DNA of 33,144 bases from assembly GCF_001712795.1 (NCBI RefSeq), contig NZ_KV757694.1, forward strand, positions 1-33,144. Reading direction: 5' to 3'. The notes under the pieces are model-generated. The model did not search any database. It saw nothing but the letters and a program-made list of their open reading frames with translations, and was not told the origin of the DNA. This document shows positions 7,025 through 14,727 of the stretch, piece by piece; positions within the stretch are counted from its first letter, which is position 1; every line of letters starts with the position of its first letter. Made by a program: the position numbers and the translations under genes. The stretch is from Nostoc sp. KVJ20. GTDB lineage: Bacteria > Cyanobacteriota > Cyanobacteriia > Cyanobacteriales > Nostocaceae.

Positions 7025-7159
7025 ATACCAATTTAATGTGAAGTTGCACATATCTTGATCCCCCTAAATCCCCCTTAAAAAGGGAGACTTTGAATTCCCC
7101 CCTTTTTAAGGGGGGCTAGGGGGGATCGAATTCTATGCAGCTTCATAAAGAATTGGTAT
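7025..7159. mobile_element. MITE-like element C (TACCAATT ends, G/C-run core)
   Basis: Ends ATACCAATTT (7025-7034) and GAATTGGTAT (7150-7159) are inverted. The arms continue with related sequences (TGTGAAGTTGCACA against TATGAAGCTGCATA). The core is the GATCCCCC...GGGGGATC palindrome shared with elements A1 and A2. It separates the convergent Rpn-like and devA genes and could act as a two-way transcription barrier, which is inference. Confidence 0.65.
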
Positions 7160-7203
7160 AAGGCTGTTTACGTTTCGTGACATAATTTGGTTTATTCCTG
7201 CCG

Positions 7204-7219
7204 ACTTACTTAAGTAAGT
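7204..7219. other. 16-bp perfect palindrome after devA
   Basis: ACTTACTTAAGTAAGT is self-complementary and lies seven bases beyond the devA stop. It has no T-run, so it is not a standard terminator. It may be a protein-binding site or chance. Confidence 0.5.
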
Positions 7220-7226
7220 TGACAAA

Positions 7227-7991
7227 CTACGAATTGATATTACTTGCTTGTAGTGTAGATTCTGTGCTATCAGTCTTCAGCTGACCATCTTCCATATAAA
7301 TGATGCGATCGGCAATATCAAGGATGCGGTTGTCGTGGGTAACTAGCAAAATTGTACAGCCTTGTTCTTTAGCTAGCTTCTGCATGATTTCCACGACATC
7401 GCGCCCAGATTTCTTGTCAAGTGCAGCAGTGGGTTCATCTGCTAAAACAATTTTAGGATGACTGACTAAAGCACGAGTGATCGCAACTCGTTGTTTTTGC
7501 CCTCCAGATAGTTTCTCTGGGTAATAATTTACACGATCAGCTAACCCGACAGTTTCCAAAATAGCGATCGCTTTGGCGTTAATATCCTGATTGAGAAAAT
7601 CGTCATGCAACTCTAAGGACATCCGCACATTTTCTCTTGCTGTCAAAAAAGTCATCAAGTTATGCGCCTGGAAAATATAGCCAATTTGGCGACGCAGCTT
7701 AGTTAACTGCTGCTTTTTCGCACCACAAATTTCCTCTCCTAAGATTTTAAGGCTACCTTCTTGGGCAGAACGCAATCCACCCATTAAGGTTAACAAGGTG
7801 GTTTTCCCCGATCCAGAGGGGCCAGTCATAATCACGATTTCCCCAGCCTTAATCTCTAAATTAATGTCGAATAATACTTGTTTGCGAAGCCCACCTTCAC
7901 CAAAGTAATGGTTGAGATTACTAACAGAAATTACAGATTCTAAAGTAGAAAGTGTTGAATTTGAATTTTCTGGTAAAGATTTTTGCAACAT
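7227..7991 (-). CDS. devA: DevA-family ABC exporter ATPase
   Basis: The ATP-hydrolysing subunit of a DevBCA-type exporter, on the inner face of the cytoplasmic membrane. At 254 aa it has Walker A GPSGSGKT (57-64), Q-loop Gln108, signature LSGGQ (161-165), Walker B IVLADEP (181-187) and H-loop His219, all intact. The closest wider family is MacB/LolD-like ATPases that pair with FtsX-type permeases. It is the last gene of the tetR-devB-DUF2834-devC-devA run, 105 bp after devC. That gap holds a GACGCGAT palindrome (8041-8060). In Anabaena the namesake system exports heterocyst glycolipids with a TolC protein. This operon contains a TetR and a DUF2834 gene, so it is more likely a paralogue with another substrate. 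Confidence 0.92.
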   Translation of the reverse strand: MLQKSLPENSNSTLSTLESVISVSNLNHYFGEGGLRKQVLFDINLEIKAGEIVIMTGPSGSGKTTLLTLMGGLRSAQEGSLKILGEEICGAKKQQLTKLRRQIGYIFQAHNLMTFLTARENVRMSLELHDDFLNQDINAKAIAILETVGLADRVNYYPEKLSGGQKQRVAITRALVSHPKIVLADEPTAALDKKSGRDVVEIMQKLAKEQGCTILLVTHDNRILDIADRIIYMEDGQLKTDSTESTLQASNINS

Positions 7992-8040
7992 AATATTTTA
8001 TCGGTTATTGGGTATAAAAAAATAATTACGTCTCTTGTAG

Positions 8041-8060
8041 AGACGCGATTCATCGCGTCT
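8041..8060. repeat. GACGCGAT palindrome between devC and devA
   Basis: The arms AGACGCGAT and ATCGCGTCT flank TC, and a decayed second copy follows at 8071-8090. It is the same core as element D (5321-5338). Within an operon transcript it would form a strong hairpin that could lower devA expression relative to devC. Confidence 0.8.
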
Positions 8061-8096
8061 TCTTCTCCACAGACACGATAAACCGCGTCTAAAAAA

Positions 8097-9263
8097 CTAA
8101 AAAACATCGGCAGGGTCAGCAGATCGTAATTTCCGCATTGCGATCGCACCAGAGACACTACACATGATCACGGTCAAAATCCAAACCTGGATCGCCCGTT
8201 CCATTTTCATAAAAATAGGAAGCATTGTCGCAGCGTATGTGACTTGATACAACCCAAAAGAAAGGAAGAATCCAGGCAGAAAACCTAAAATAGCTAATAA
8301 CAATGCTTCTTGAATTAAAACTCCCAAGAGATAGTTATCGGTATATCCCATTGCTTTGAGGGTGGCATATTCTGGCAGGTGGTCAGAAACATCAGAATAA
8401 AGGATTTGGTAAACAATCACGATACCAACGATAAACCCGACTGCTGTACCCAAACCGAAAATAAAACCAATGCCAGTACCTTCTTCCCAGTAAGTCCTCT
8501 CCACTTTGGCAAACTCTTCTGGAGTCAAGACTCTAACATCTTTAGGTAATCCATTCACAAGTTGCGATCGCACTTTTTCTACATTGGCATCTGGTTGAAG
8601 CGTAATTAACCCAACTTCGATGCGATCGGGTTTACGTTCTGGGAATAGCTGGAGAAAGGTAGAGTCACTGGTGATCACATTACCATCGGCAGCAAAGGAA
8701 GCACCATCAGTAAACAAGCCTTTAACAAAAACGGCTTTGCTATTTAATTCTGTGTCAAATTTGCCTGTTTTCTTAAAGATATCAGCAACCGCCCCGTATT
8801 CTGGACGACCTGCCTGGTCAAAAATAACTTGGTATAACTGTTTCAGATCATCCTGATTTTGGTTAATTTCGGGCGATTTGAATGCGGGTTGTACCGGATC
8901 AACACCCCAAACCAAAATGGCACGCTCAAGACGTGTTTCGGGATTTCGCCACTGTCCGGTGCTGATATAGACAGAATTAACTGACTGAACACCTTCATAA
9001 CCTAATGCTTGATACAGTCGTTCTCTAGAAAAGTTTTTTACCGAAAATAAAGTTTGAAATTGGGGATTAATTAAAATCAAATCTGCCTGTAAATTGCGAT
9101 GAGGTTTCACAGCAGCATCAAAAAGGGCACTTTCAAATCCCAACTGAATAAACATCAGCATATCGGCAAAAGTAATACCTGCGACTGCAACAGCCAGACG
9201 GGTTTTTTCCTTCATTAACTGCCGCCATGCTAACGGCGTTTTGCGAAATAGTTTGGAAAACAT
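8097..9263 (-). CDS. devC: DevC-family ABC exporter permease
   Basis: The membrane subunit of the DevBCA-type exporter. The 388 aa have one N-terminal membrane segment (about residues 24-44), a large periplasmic domain, three C-terminal membrane segments of the FtsX/MacB permease fold (from about residue 265) and the family-typical ending RKLRSADPADVF. The N-terminus RKTPLAWRQLMKEKTRL is also characteristic. The start lies only 13 bp after the DUF2834 stop, so the two are probably translated together, and AAGGG stands upstream of the ATG. It works with the ATPase (7227-7991) and the fusion protein (9770-11059). Nothing looks broken. Confidence 0.92.
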   Translation of the reverse strand: MFSKLFRKTPLAWRQLMKEKTRLAVAVAGITFADMLMFIQLGFESALFDAAVKPHRNLQADLILINPQFQTLFSVKNFSRERLYQALGYEGVQSVNSVYISTGQWRNPETRLERAILVWGVDPVQPAFKSPEINQNQDDLKQLYQVIFDQAGRPEYGAVADIFKKTGKFDTELNSKAVFVKGLFTDGASFAADGNVITSDSTFLQLFPERKPDRIEVGLITLQPDANVEKVRSQLVNGLPKDVRVLTPEEFAKVERTYWEEGTGIGFIFGLGTAVGFIVGIVIVYQILYSDVSDHLPEYATLKAMGYTDNYLLGVLIQEALLLAILGFLPGFFLSFGLYQVTYAATMLPIFMKMERAIQVWILTVIMCSVSGAIAMRKLRSADPADVF

Positions 9264-9276
9264 ATTGAAAAAACCC

Positions 9277-9612
9277 TTAATAACTCAGTGTTTCAGTTTG
9301 CTGTTCAAGCTGGCGCTCTCGCATTAACAAAAATAATGGAAGACCTAAAGACACACCAACCAAAAGATTACAGGCAATATAAACCCAGAGATTTTGCATT
9401 TTCAGACGTGTTCCCTCCCAAAATACAAATGTCCATAAAACTAGCGATGAAATAATAACATCCATACCAAAAAAACCAGAAATTTTGTTGGCAAAGAGTT
9501 GTTCAAAAAACAGCTTTATATCCAGACCATGCTCTAAGATGAATGGAACAAACTGGGAGTAAGGTAAAACGAAGCCAAGTACACAAAGCAGAAGATATAT
9601 GACTTTAACCAT
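9277..9612 (-). CDS. DUF2834 small membrane protein
   Basis: An inner-membrane protein of 111 aa with about three hydrophobic segments. The N-terminal VIYLLLCVLGFVLPYSQFVP matches what I know of DUF2834 proteins, whose function is unknown. I prefer ATG 9612 over the longer frame from 9657: AAGGTGA stands eight bases before 9612, and MVKVIYLL is the usual family start. It lies between devB and devC, which are adjacent in the classic devBCA order, and only 13 bp before devC. It may be an accessory subunit or a substrate-side partner, but that is inference from position. Confidence 0.8.
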   Translation of the reverse strand: MVKVIYLLLCVLGFVLPYSQFVPFILEHGLDIKLFFEQLFANKISGFFGMDVIISSLVLWTFVFWEGTRLKMQNLWVYIACNLLVGVSLGLPLFLLMRERQLEQQTETLSY

Positions 9613-9724
9613 GATTAGATTCACCTTATAAAAATGATGGAATACACGAGACAACAAACAACAACTCTATATAAGACTCCTATTTAATTTCTGAACAAGA
9701 CTCAGTACGGATCTATGCTTTCTT

Positions 9725-9764
9725 TCCTATTCCCTATTCCCTATTCCCTATTCCCTGTTCCCTA
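9725..9764. repeat. 7-bp STRR (TTCCCTA)n between devB and DUF2834
   Basis: Five to six heptamers of the form TTCCCTA stand just downstream of the devB stop, in the operon junction. Confidence 0.88.
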
Positions 9765-9769
9765 CCCTC

Positions 9770-11059
9770 CTATATTTCAATCGCTGTCTGTACCTGTAAG
9801 TTAGTGAAACCTGCAACTCGCTTGCTGTCTTCAGGATTGAGGCGAATTTTCACCTCAACTACTCGGCTATCAAGATTCTCCCCTGGCTGGTTGCTGAAAA
9901 CGTTTTGTCTATTCACCTGCAAGCCAATTTGAGCAACGGTTCCTCGCAATTCACTGGCAAATGCTTGACTGCTAATCACTGCTTGTTGTCCTAATTTCAC
10001 TTTACCGATATCGGTTTGATAAACTTCTGCTATTGCCATCATTTGGTCTGTTTGCGCTAAGTCTGCAATGCCAGAAGCACTAATTTTTTCTCCGATTCGC
10101 GTATGAATTTTGATGATTTGTCCCGCCATCGGTGCTTTGATGTAAGCACCAGCCAACTCGGTTTGGGCGTGTTTGAGTGTAGCGATCGCATTTTCAACTT
10201 CTGTCTGGGCTGCGGCTACATCTACAGGTCGCACTTCTGCAATACTGGTAAGTGTGGCTTTGGCTTCACTAACTTGCTTGCTACCAGTGGCGTTAGTACG
10301 GGCGAGTGCTGCTTTAGCTTCAGATAATTGTTTGGTAGCAGTGGTATTAATCCGGTTGAGAACTGCTTTGGCTTCGTCTACTTGCTGTTTAGCAGTTTCT
10401 ACAGTCAAGCCTTTGCTGTCATATAAAGAATTAGAAACTGCACCTTGAGAATATAGCTGCTGATAACGTTGATATTCGGCTTCAGCATTTTTGAGTTCTG
10501 CCTCTAGCTTCTTAATGGTTGCTTCTTGCGCGATTCTGTCTCCTTCCCACTGTGCCTCTATGCGGAATATCGCTTCCTGTTGCGCTGTTTTATCTCCTTG
10601 GGATTGCGCCTGGAGGCGTTCAACACTTGCTTGCTGGGCGTTAATTTCTCCTACTTTTGCTCCAGCTTGCACTTGAGCGAGTTTGGCTTGAGCAACTCTA
10701 ACTTGTTGTTGCGCTTGTAATACAGCAGTTTGTAAGCGATCGCGGGCATCTAAAATTGCTACCATCTGCCCAGCTTGAACGCGATCGCCTTCTTTGACTA
10801 AAATTTTGGCAATGCGATCGCCATCCAATGCCAAGGGTGCAAACAAGCTAATTACCTCTGCTTCCGGTTCTAGTCGTCCTAATGCAGCCACTTTTTGACT
10901 TTTAGGCGTGGTTTCTACTGGCTCAGATTTCTCAGCTTGACTAACTAGCCCAAACTGAGAAATCCCATAAACAACAATTCCACCTGTAATAGCAGTAGCG
11001 GCAATTACTAATGCAACTAACCATTTATTGGAAGCTTTGTTTGATACTTTTTGAACCAT
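9770..11059 (-). CDS. devB: DevB-family periplasmic membrane fusion protein (HlyD superfamily)
   Basis: Bridges the ABC exporter to a TolC-type outer-membrane channel. The 429 aa have an N-terminal membrane anchor (residues 13-33), the DevB-typical VAALGRLEPEAEVI (57-70), a lipoyl half motif with VKEGDRVQAGQMVAILDARD (88-107), a long coiled-coil hairpin (about 110-305), the second lipoyl half AGAYIKAPMAGQI and a beta-barrel domain. Both arms of the hairpin are built from 18-residue repeats: 142-159 and 160-177 going up, 233-250 and 251-268 coming down (11 of 18 identical in the second pair). The ribosome site AGGAGAG lies about ten bases before the ATG. It is preceded by tetR at a 102-bp gap filled mainly by an STRR. 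Confidence 0.92.
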   Translation of the reverse strand: MVQKVSNKASNKWLVALVIAATAITGGIVVYGISQFGLVSQAEKSEPVETTPKSQKVAALGRLEPEAEVISLFAPLALDGDRIAKILVKEGDRVQAGQMVAILDARDRLQTAVLQAQQQVRVAQAKLAQVQAGAKVGEINAQQASVERLQAQSQGDKTAQQEAIFRIEAQWEGDRIAQEATIKKLEAELKNAEAEYQRYQQLYSQGAVSNSLYDSKGLTVETAKQQVDEAKAVLNRINTTATKQLSEAKAALARTNATGSKQVSEAKATLTSIAEVRPVDVAAAQTEVENAIATLKHAQTELAGAYIKAPMAGQIIKIHTRIGEKISASGIADLAQTDQMMAIAEVYQTDIGKVKLGQQAVISSQAFASELRGTVAQIGLQVNRQNVFSNQPGENLDSRVVEVKIRLNPEDSKRVAGFTNLQVQTAIEI

Positions 11060-11120
11060 CTTTTTTACTCTCCTAAAAAATCATTTTATCTACATCAAAT
11101 GAGCCGATAATGGTAGCAAC

Positions 11121-11177
11121 TAACTCCCAACTCCCAACTCCCAACTCCCAACTCCCAACTCCTAACTCCCAACTCCT
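11121..11177. repeat. 7-bp STRR (AACTCCC)n between tetR and devB
   Basis: About eight heptamers AACTCCC. The tract runs into the end of the tetR gene and supplies its last codons (V-G-V-G-S, then the TAG stop). Confidence 0.9.
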
Positions 11178-11749
11178 ACCCCATGCTGCGACAAATATGC
11201 CGTGAGCATTTTGCCGAGTAGCGCACATTGTTCCATAAAATCAATTGTTTCGTCACCCCATAACTTCTCTAGAATTAAACCATTCACAAAGCTCAAGACA
11301 AAAGAAGCCAATACTGGATCTTGAATACCTACAAAATCGCAGGCAGCTTGCTGATAACGCTGATTGTTCCGCTTAAAAACACTATTATTCAACATTTCTT
11401 TAGAGTCTTGATGTTGACAAAAATCAATCCATATATAAGTCCATTTAATAAAGTAATCTTCATTTTTTACTAAATATCTTCCTAGTGCTTCCATTCCTTC
11501 TTGTAGGGTTTGCGCTCCTTCCAATTCAGCCAATGCTGCACTTAAATCTTGCTCACATATTTCTTGGGCCAATTGCTCAAATAAAGCTTGTTTGCTAGGA
11601 AAATAGTGGTACAACGTACCAGTAGAAACCCTTAATCCTTCGGCAATTTGGCGCATAGTAATGGAACCATAGCCTTTTTGGGCAAATAAATCAAAGCACT
11701 TGTCGAGCAGTTCTTTACGGTATTGCTCATGGTCAACAATCTTAGGCAT
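11162..11749 (-). CDS. TetR/AcrR-family repressor, first gene of the dev-like operon
   Basis: A DNA-binding regulator of 195 aa. The N-terminal TetR domain is clear: LFAQKGYGSITMRQIAEGL followed by the recognition helix VSTGTLYHYFPSKQALFEQL (residues about 21-61). The C-terminal ligand domain (about 75-190) is variable, as usual. It probably represses itself and the exporter genes downstream and responds to a small molecule, perhaps the exported one (inference). A palindromic candidate operator lies 13 bp before the start codon (11762-11785), with a second matching site at 12108-12125. The last five residues and the stop codon come from an STRR, so the original C-terminus may have been replaced. 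Confidence 0.9.
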   Translation of the reverse strand: MPKIVDHEQYRKELLDKCFDLFAQKGYGSITMRQIAEGLRVSTGTLYHYFPSKQALFEQLAQEICEQDLSAALAELEGAQTLQEGMEALGRYLVKNEDYFIKWTYIWIDFCQHQDSKEMLNNSVFKRNNQRYQQAACDFVGIQDPVLASFVLSFVNGLILEKLWGDETIDFMEQCALLGKMLTAYLSQHGVGVGS

Positions 11750-11761
11750 GACTCAGGTTGT

Positions 11762-11785
11762 TATATCGAACGCTCGTTATATATA
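11762..11785. promoter_or_regulatory. Candidate TetR operator O1
   Basis: TATAT-cg-AACG-ct-CGTT-at-ATATA is a 24-bp palindrome, 9 of its 12 base pairs matching; the two mismatched outer pairs are cg/at and the two central bases do not pair. It is centred between 11773 and 11774, just upstream of tetR, the usual place for autoregulation. Confidence 0.65.
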
Positions 11786-12406
11786 AAATTAGCATCTTTG
11801 GTATTGATATAGAATATTGCAAGGAATGAAGTACACAATAAAGCCTGTTTCACTCTAAATTTTCCTGTATGTACAAGGATATATTATTGTCTGCGTGAAA
11901 AAACTGAGTAGACATCTATAAAAATCCTAAATCATTCGTGAGAGATTTTAAAATAATCTCTTATGTGTAATTAGCTACTATAAAAATGGAAGTCATTTGC
12001 GTGGACTTCATCAAAACAACCTACAAATGCAGGTTTTGTCTGTGTTGCCGCGATTTCTAATCGCCAGAACTGAATAAAGTTTTACTTTATCTAGTTAATT
12101 GGCTTAAATCGAACATGCGTTATATTTTAATCTAGTTTTGCGCTAGATGTATTACTCATCAATTTTCATCGAAACAGAATTCAGGAGTCAGGAGTCAGAA
12201 AACAGACATAAATTTTGTACGAGTGGCGGTAAGCGAGTCCATGTTCACTTTTAGCGTCTTGTGCAGAGCATCTTGATTCTGACCGGAGCTAACGGAAACG
12301 TCTCCGGTTCCGCTCCTGAATTCTTCTTCATCTTTGCCACTTAGTACAAAGGTATCAAAACTTGTTTTGTAATATAATAATACGTGTGTTTTTTTAAGTA
12401 AAATTT
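11786..12406. other. Divergent intergenic region between tetR and the GH10 gene
   Basis: Besides operator O2 it holds three hairpins: AGAGATT/AATCTCT (11941-11961), GCGATT-tct-AATCGC (12050-12064, again a TCT triloop) and ACCGGAG/CTCCGGT (12282-12308). A short AGGAGTC repeat lies at 12183-12198. No small gene is convincing. Promoters for both neighbours must lie here, but none is clear. Confidence 0.5.
12108..12125. promoter_or_regulatory. Candidate TetR operator O2
   Basis: ATCGAACatgcGTTATAT shares 15 of 18 bases with ATCGAACgctcGTTATAT at 11765-11782; the differences are confined to the centre. It lies 343 bp from O1 in the same orientation and about 280 bp before the GH10 gene. It could allow looping or control of the divergent gene. 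Confidence 0.55.
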
Positions 12407-13552
12407 ATGGCTGATCGGAGAAAATTTTTAACAAGAGCAGGATATACAACTCTTTCTGCCTTATTGACTATGGGGTTTTTACAGAAGGATAAGCAAAAAG
12501 AAGACCAGAGTACCAATGAAATTGCAGCAAATTATCCAAATATAAATTCTCCTCTTCGGCAATTAGCTGCGGCCAAAGGAAAGCGTTATGGCGCAGCAAT
12601 TTCTAGTGAATTTTTGCAAACAGAGAAGGATTACGCTAACCTGATTGCTCGTGAATGTTCGATTGTGACACCAAATGGTGAATTGAAATGGAACGCTACA
12701 GAACCACAGCCAGGAAAATTTACTTTTGAATCAGCAGATGCGATCGCTAATTTCTGCGAAAAACATAATATAGAAATGCACGGGCATACCCTTTTTTGGC
12801 ACATGGGAAGACCAGACTGGCTTCCTTATCCCCCCACACTGAAGATGATCGAACGCCATGTTAAAGGAGTCATGGGTCATTATCGTAAGAGCAAGGTTTT
12901 AAAGTCTTGGGATATTGCCAATGAAATTATTGCTGATAATGAAAATGAAGCTGACAATGCTACCTACGGTTTGCGTAAAGGGGTAAAACGAGAATTGATT
13001 CGAGATTTATTTTTAATTGCCGCTTCAGTTGATAACACCAAGAAATTTTATCTAAACGATTTTGGCATCGAAGGCGCTACATGGAAATCAGACCGATTCT
13101 TAAAAATGATCGAATATCTAAAGAATAGTGACGTTAAAATTGATGGGGCAGGCATCCAGTCGCATCTATGGTTTTCTACTGCCTATGCTTTTGATGAGAA
13201 AGGATTTAATTCCGTCTTAAAACGGCTTAATGATCTTGAAGTTAAACCAATAATTACAGAATTAGACATTATCATTGATGCCCCATTACCCGATAGTATC
13301 AAAAAGCTAGACCAGATGGTAGCCGACAGTTACAAGCGATATCTTGATCTGTGCTTTGCGGCTAAAGTTGATACTGTCATTACATGGGGGATTACCGACC
13401 GTCATACCTGGATACGTCATCCCGACTGGATGCCAGGAAAAACCTTTAGGGACAATCCAAGTCTCTGGAAATTTCTGCGTCCACTTCCCTTTGATGAGAA
13501 CCTGCAACCTAAACCTGCCCGCAATGCTATTGCCAAGGCTTTCAGTAGTTAA
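12407..13552 (+). CDS. GH10 endo-beta-1,4-xylanase-like glycoside hydrolase, Tat-exported
   Basis: Hydrolyses a beta-linked polysaccharide outside the cytoplasm. The 381 aa begin with a Tat signal, DRRKFLTRAGY plus a hydrophobic stretch (residues 3-25). The GH10 barrel follows with KWNATEP (94-100), HGHTLFWH (125-132), the acid/base Glu173 in WDIANE, NDFG (217-220), and the nucleophile Glu285 in ITELD; WGITDRHTW near the C-terminus completes the active site. Length and motifs are complete and there is no carbohydrate-binding module. It converges with the exopolysaccharide cluster, so it may trim or release that polymer. Xylan itself is an unlikely natural substrate here (inference). A strong terminator follows. 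Confidence 0.93.
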   Translation: MADRRKFLTRAGYTTLSALLTMGFLQKDKQKEDQSTNEIAANYPNINSPLRQLAAAKGKRYGAAISSEFLQTEKDYANLIARECSIVTPNGELKWNATEPQPGKFTFESADAIANFCEKHNIEMHGHTLFWHMGRPDWLPYPPTLKMIERHVKGVMGHYRKSKVLKSWDIANEIIADNENEADNATYGLRKGVKRELIRDLFLIAASVDNTKKFYLNDFGIEGATWKSDRFLKMIEYLKNSDVKIDGAGIQSHLWFSTAYAFDEKGFNSVLKRLNDLEVKPIITELDIIIDAPLPDSIKKLDQMVADSYKRYLDLCFAAKVDTVITWGITDRHTWIRHPDWMPGKTFRDNPSLWKFLRPLPFDENLQPKPARNAIAKAFSS

Positions 13553-13567
13553 CTTAATACTCAACCC

Positions 13568-13587
13568 AAGCTAAAATAGCTTTTTTT
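13568..13587 (+). terminator. Rho-independent terminator of the GH10 gene
   Basis: AAGCTA-aaa-TAGCTT forms a 6-bp stem with a three-base loop, followed by five more T. It lies 16 bp after the stop codon. Confidence 0.75.
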
Positions 13588-13674
13588 AAAAATTATTCTA
13601 AGCGAAGTATGTGGCGATGTTCTTCGCTACTCACAAACATTAAAATTGAATAAGATGCACTGACTAATTAATGA

Positions 13675-13795
13675 TTAAGCCTTAGTACAGTATTTCATAA
13701 ATTCTGGATGAATTGAGCGACCCACTGGTAAGGCTTCAAGAAACTCTTTCACGCTATGAACTTGTGAAATCTTGTACTTAGAAATAGCAGCATTT
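13675..13795 (-). pseudogene. Possible orphaned coding remnant after the WecG gene
   Basis: On the minus strand a stop-free stretch of about 38 codons reads AAISKYKISQVHSVKEFLEA followed by LPVGRSIHPEFMKYCTKA and a stop. It looks protein-like in composition but has no start codon and is preceded by an in-frame TAA. It overlaps the last residues of the WecG frame in another frame, just past a run of ten A. It may be the tail of a former gene or chance; I do not recognise the family. Confidence 0.3.
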
Positions 13796-14573
13796 TATTT
13801 TTTTTTTCTTGACTTGAGATACTCCAAATTTCTCGTAAAAATAATGTGCCAACAAACCAAGGCTCAAGTAAGTAACGTCTCCAAAGTCTTTTAGGTTCAG
13901 AAAACAAGCGATACAACCATTCCAACCCCACTCTTCCCATCCAGCGAGGAGGAGTAGGCACTACTCCTGCTACATAGTCCATGCAGGCTCCACTAGTCAA
14001 AATAGTGTTGGTATGAATATGCTCAAGATTTTCAGAAATCCAATGCTCTTGGCGTGGCATACCCATCCCTACCATTAATACGTGGGGTTTGTAAGCATTA
14101 ATTGCAGCCAGAGTAGCGAGATTTTCTTGACTATCTTTATCCATATCAATATAGCCATGAGCGCAAGCAATCTGTAAACCAGGAAATTTCTGGCACAAAA
14201 TACTTACTCCTTTTTCAGCAACTCCTGGCTTTGAACCTAAATAGAATATACGCCAGCCTTTATTAGCAGCTTCCGCCATCAAAGACCATACCCAGTCAGC
14301 ATAGGTTACTCTTTGTTCTCGTTTAATTGGAAAACCCAACAACTTTCCAATTAACACTAGAGGCATACCATCAATATGGGTATATTCTGCCTTGGCATAA
14401 AAAGCTTGCATTTCCGGATCATTATGGAAGAGATAAAGACTATGCAAGTTGTGATTAGCAATAATCCATTTCTTGTTCTTATCAATAGATTCTTCAATCA
14501 ATAAATTTAAGTCGAGCATAGAGAGTGCATCGAATTGAGCACCCAGAAATTTATAAGAGAATCGATTTTTCAT
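13749..14573 (-). CDS. WecG/TagA/CpsF-family glycosyltransferase
   Basis: Adds a sugar to a lipid-linked intermediate at the inner face of the cytoplasmic membrane (GT26 family), typically the second sugar of a repeat unit. The 274 aa show IANHN (38-42), the catalytic-Asp motif IDGMP (67-71), GWRIFYLGSKPGVAEK, the VGMGMPRQEHW signature and the basic C-terminal membrane-contact region LFSEPKRLWRRYL. It is the last gene of the polysaccharide cluster. Beyond residue 250 the protein runs through a ten-A tract (13798-13807) and ends with residues that look unlike the family, so the tail may have shifted frame. The core domain is complete. Confidence 0.92.
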   Translation of the reverse strand: MKNRFSYKFLGAQFDALSMLDLNLLIEESIDKNKKWIIANHNLHSLYLFHNDPEMQAFYAKAEYTHIDGMPLVLIGKLLGFPIKREQRVTYADWVWSLMAEAANKGWRIFYLGSKPGVAEKGVSILCQKFPGLQIACAHGYIDMDKDSQENLATLAAINAYKPHVLMVGMGMPRQEHWISENLEHIHTNTILTSGACMDYVAGVVPTPPRWMGRVGLEWLYRLFSEPKRLWRRYLLEPWFVGTLFLREIWSISSQEKKNKMLLFLSTRFHKFIA

Positions 14574-14727
14574 GTCTTTTTTTCTTTTGATCAGTATGAG
14601 AGGTTATCTCAAAATAAAGGTGAGTATTTTAAAATTAGTTTTTAGCAATATTTAAATACTTCGAGATTAAAGTATTTAAAAAAACTGATTTTTCTTAGTT
14701 TAAATATAGTCTAAAAAACAAATCTAA

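Noticed and set aside
7940..8158. 72-aa frame between devA and devC
   Set aside because: It overlaps the ends of both genes and the palindrome; no independent signal.
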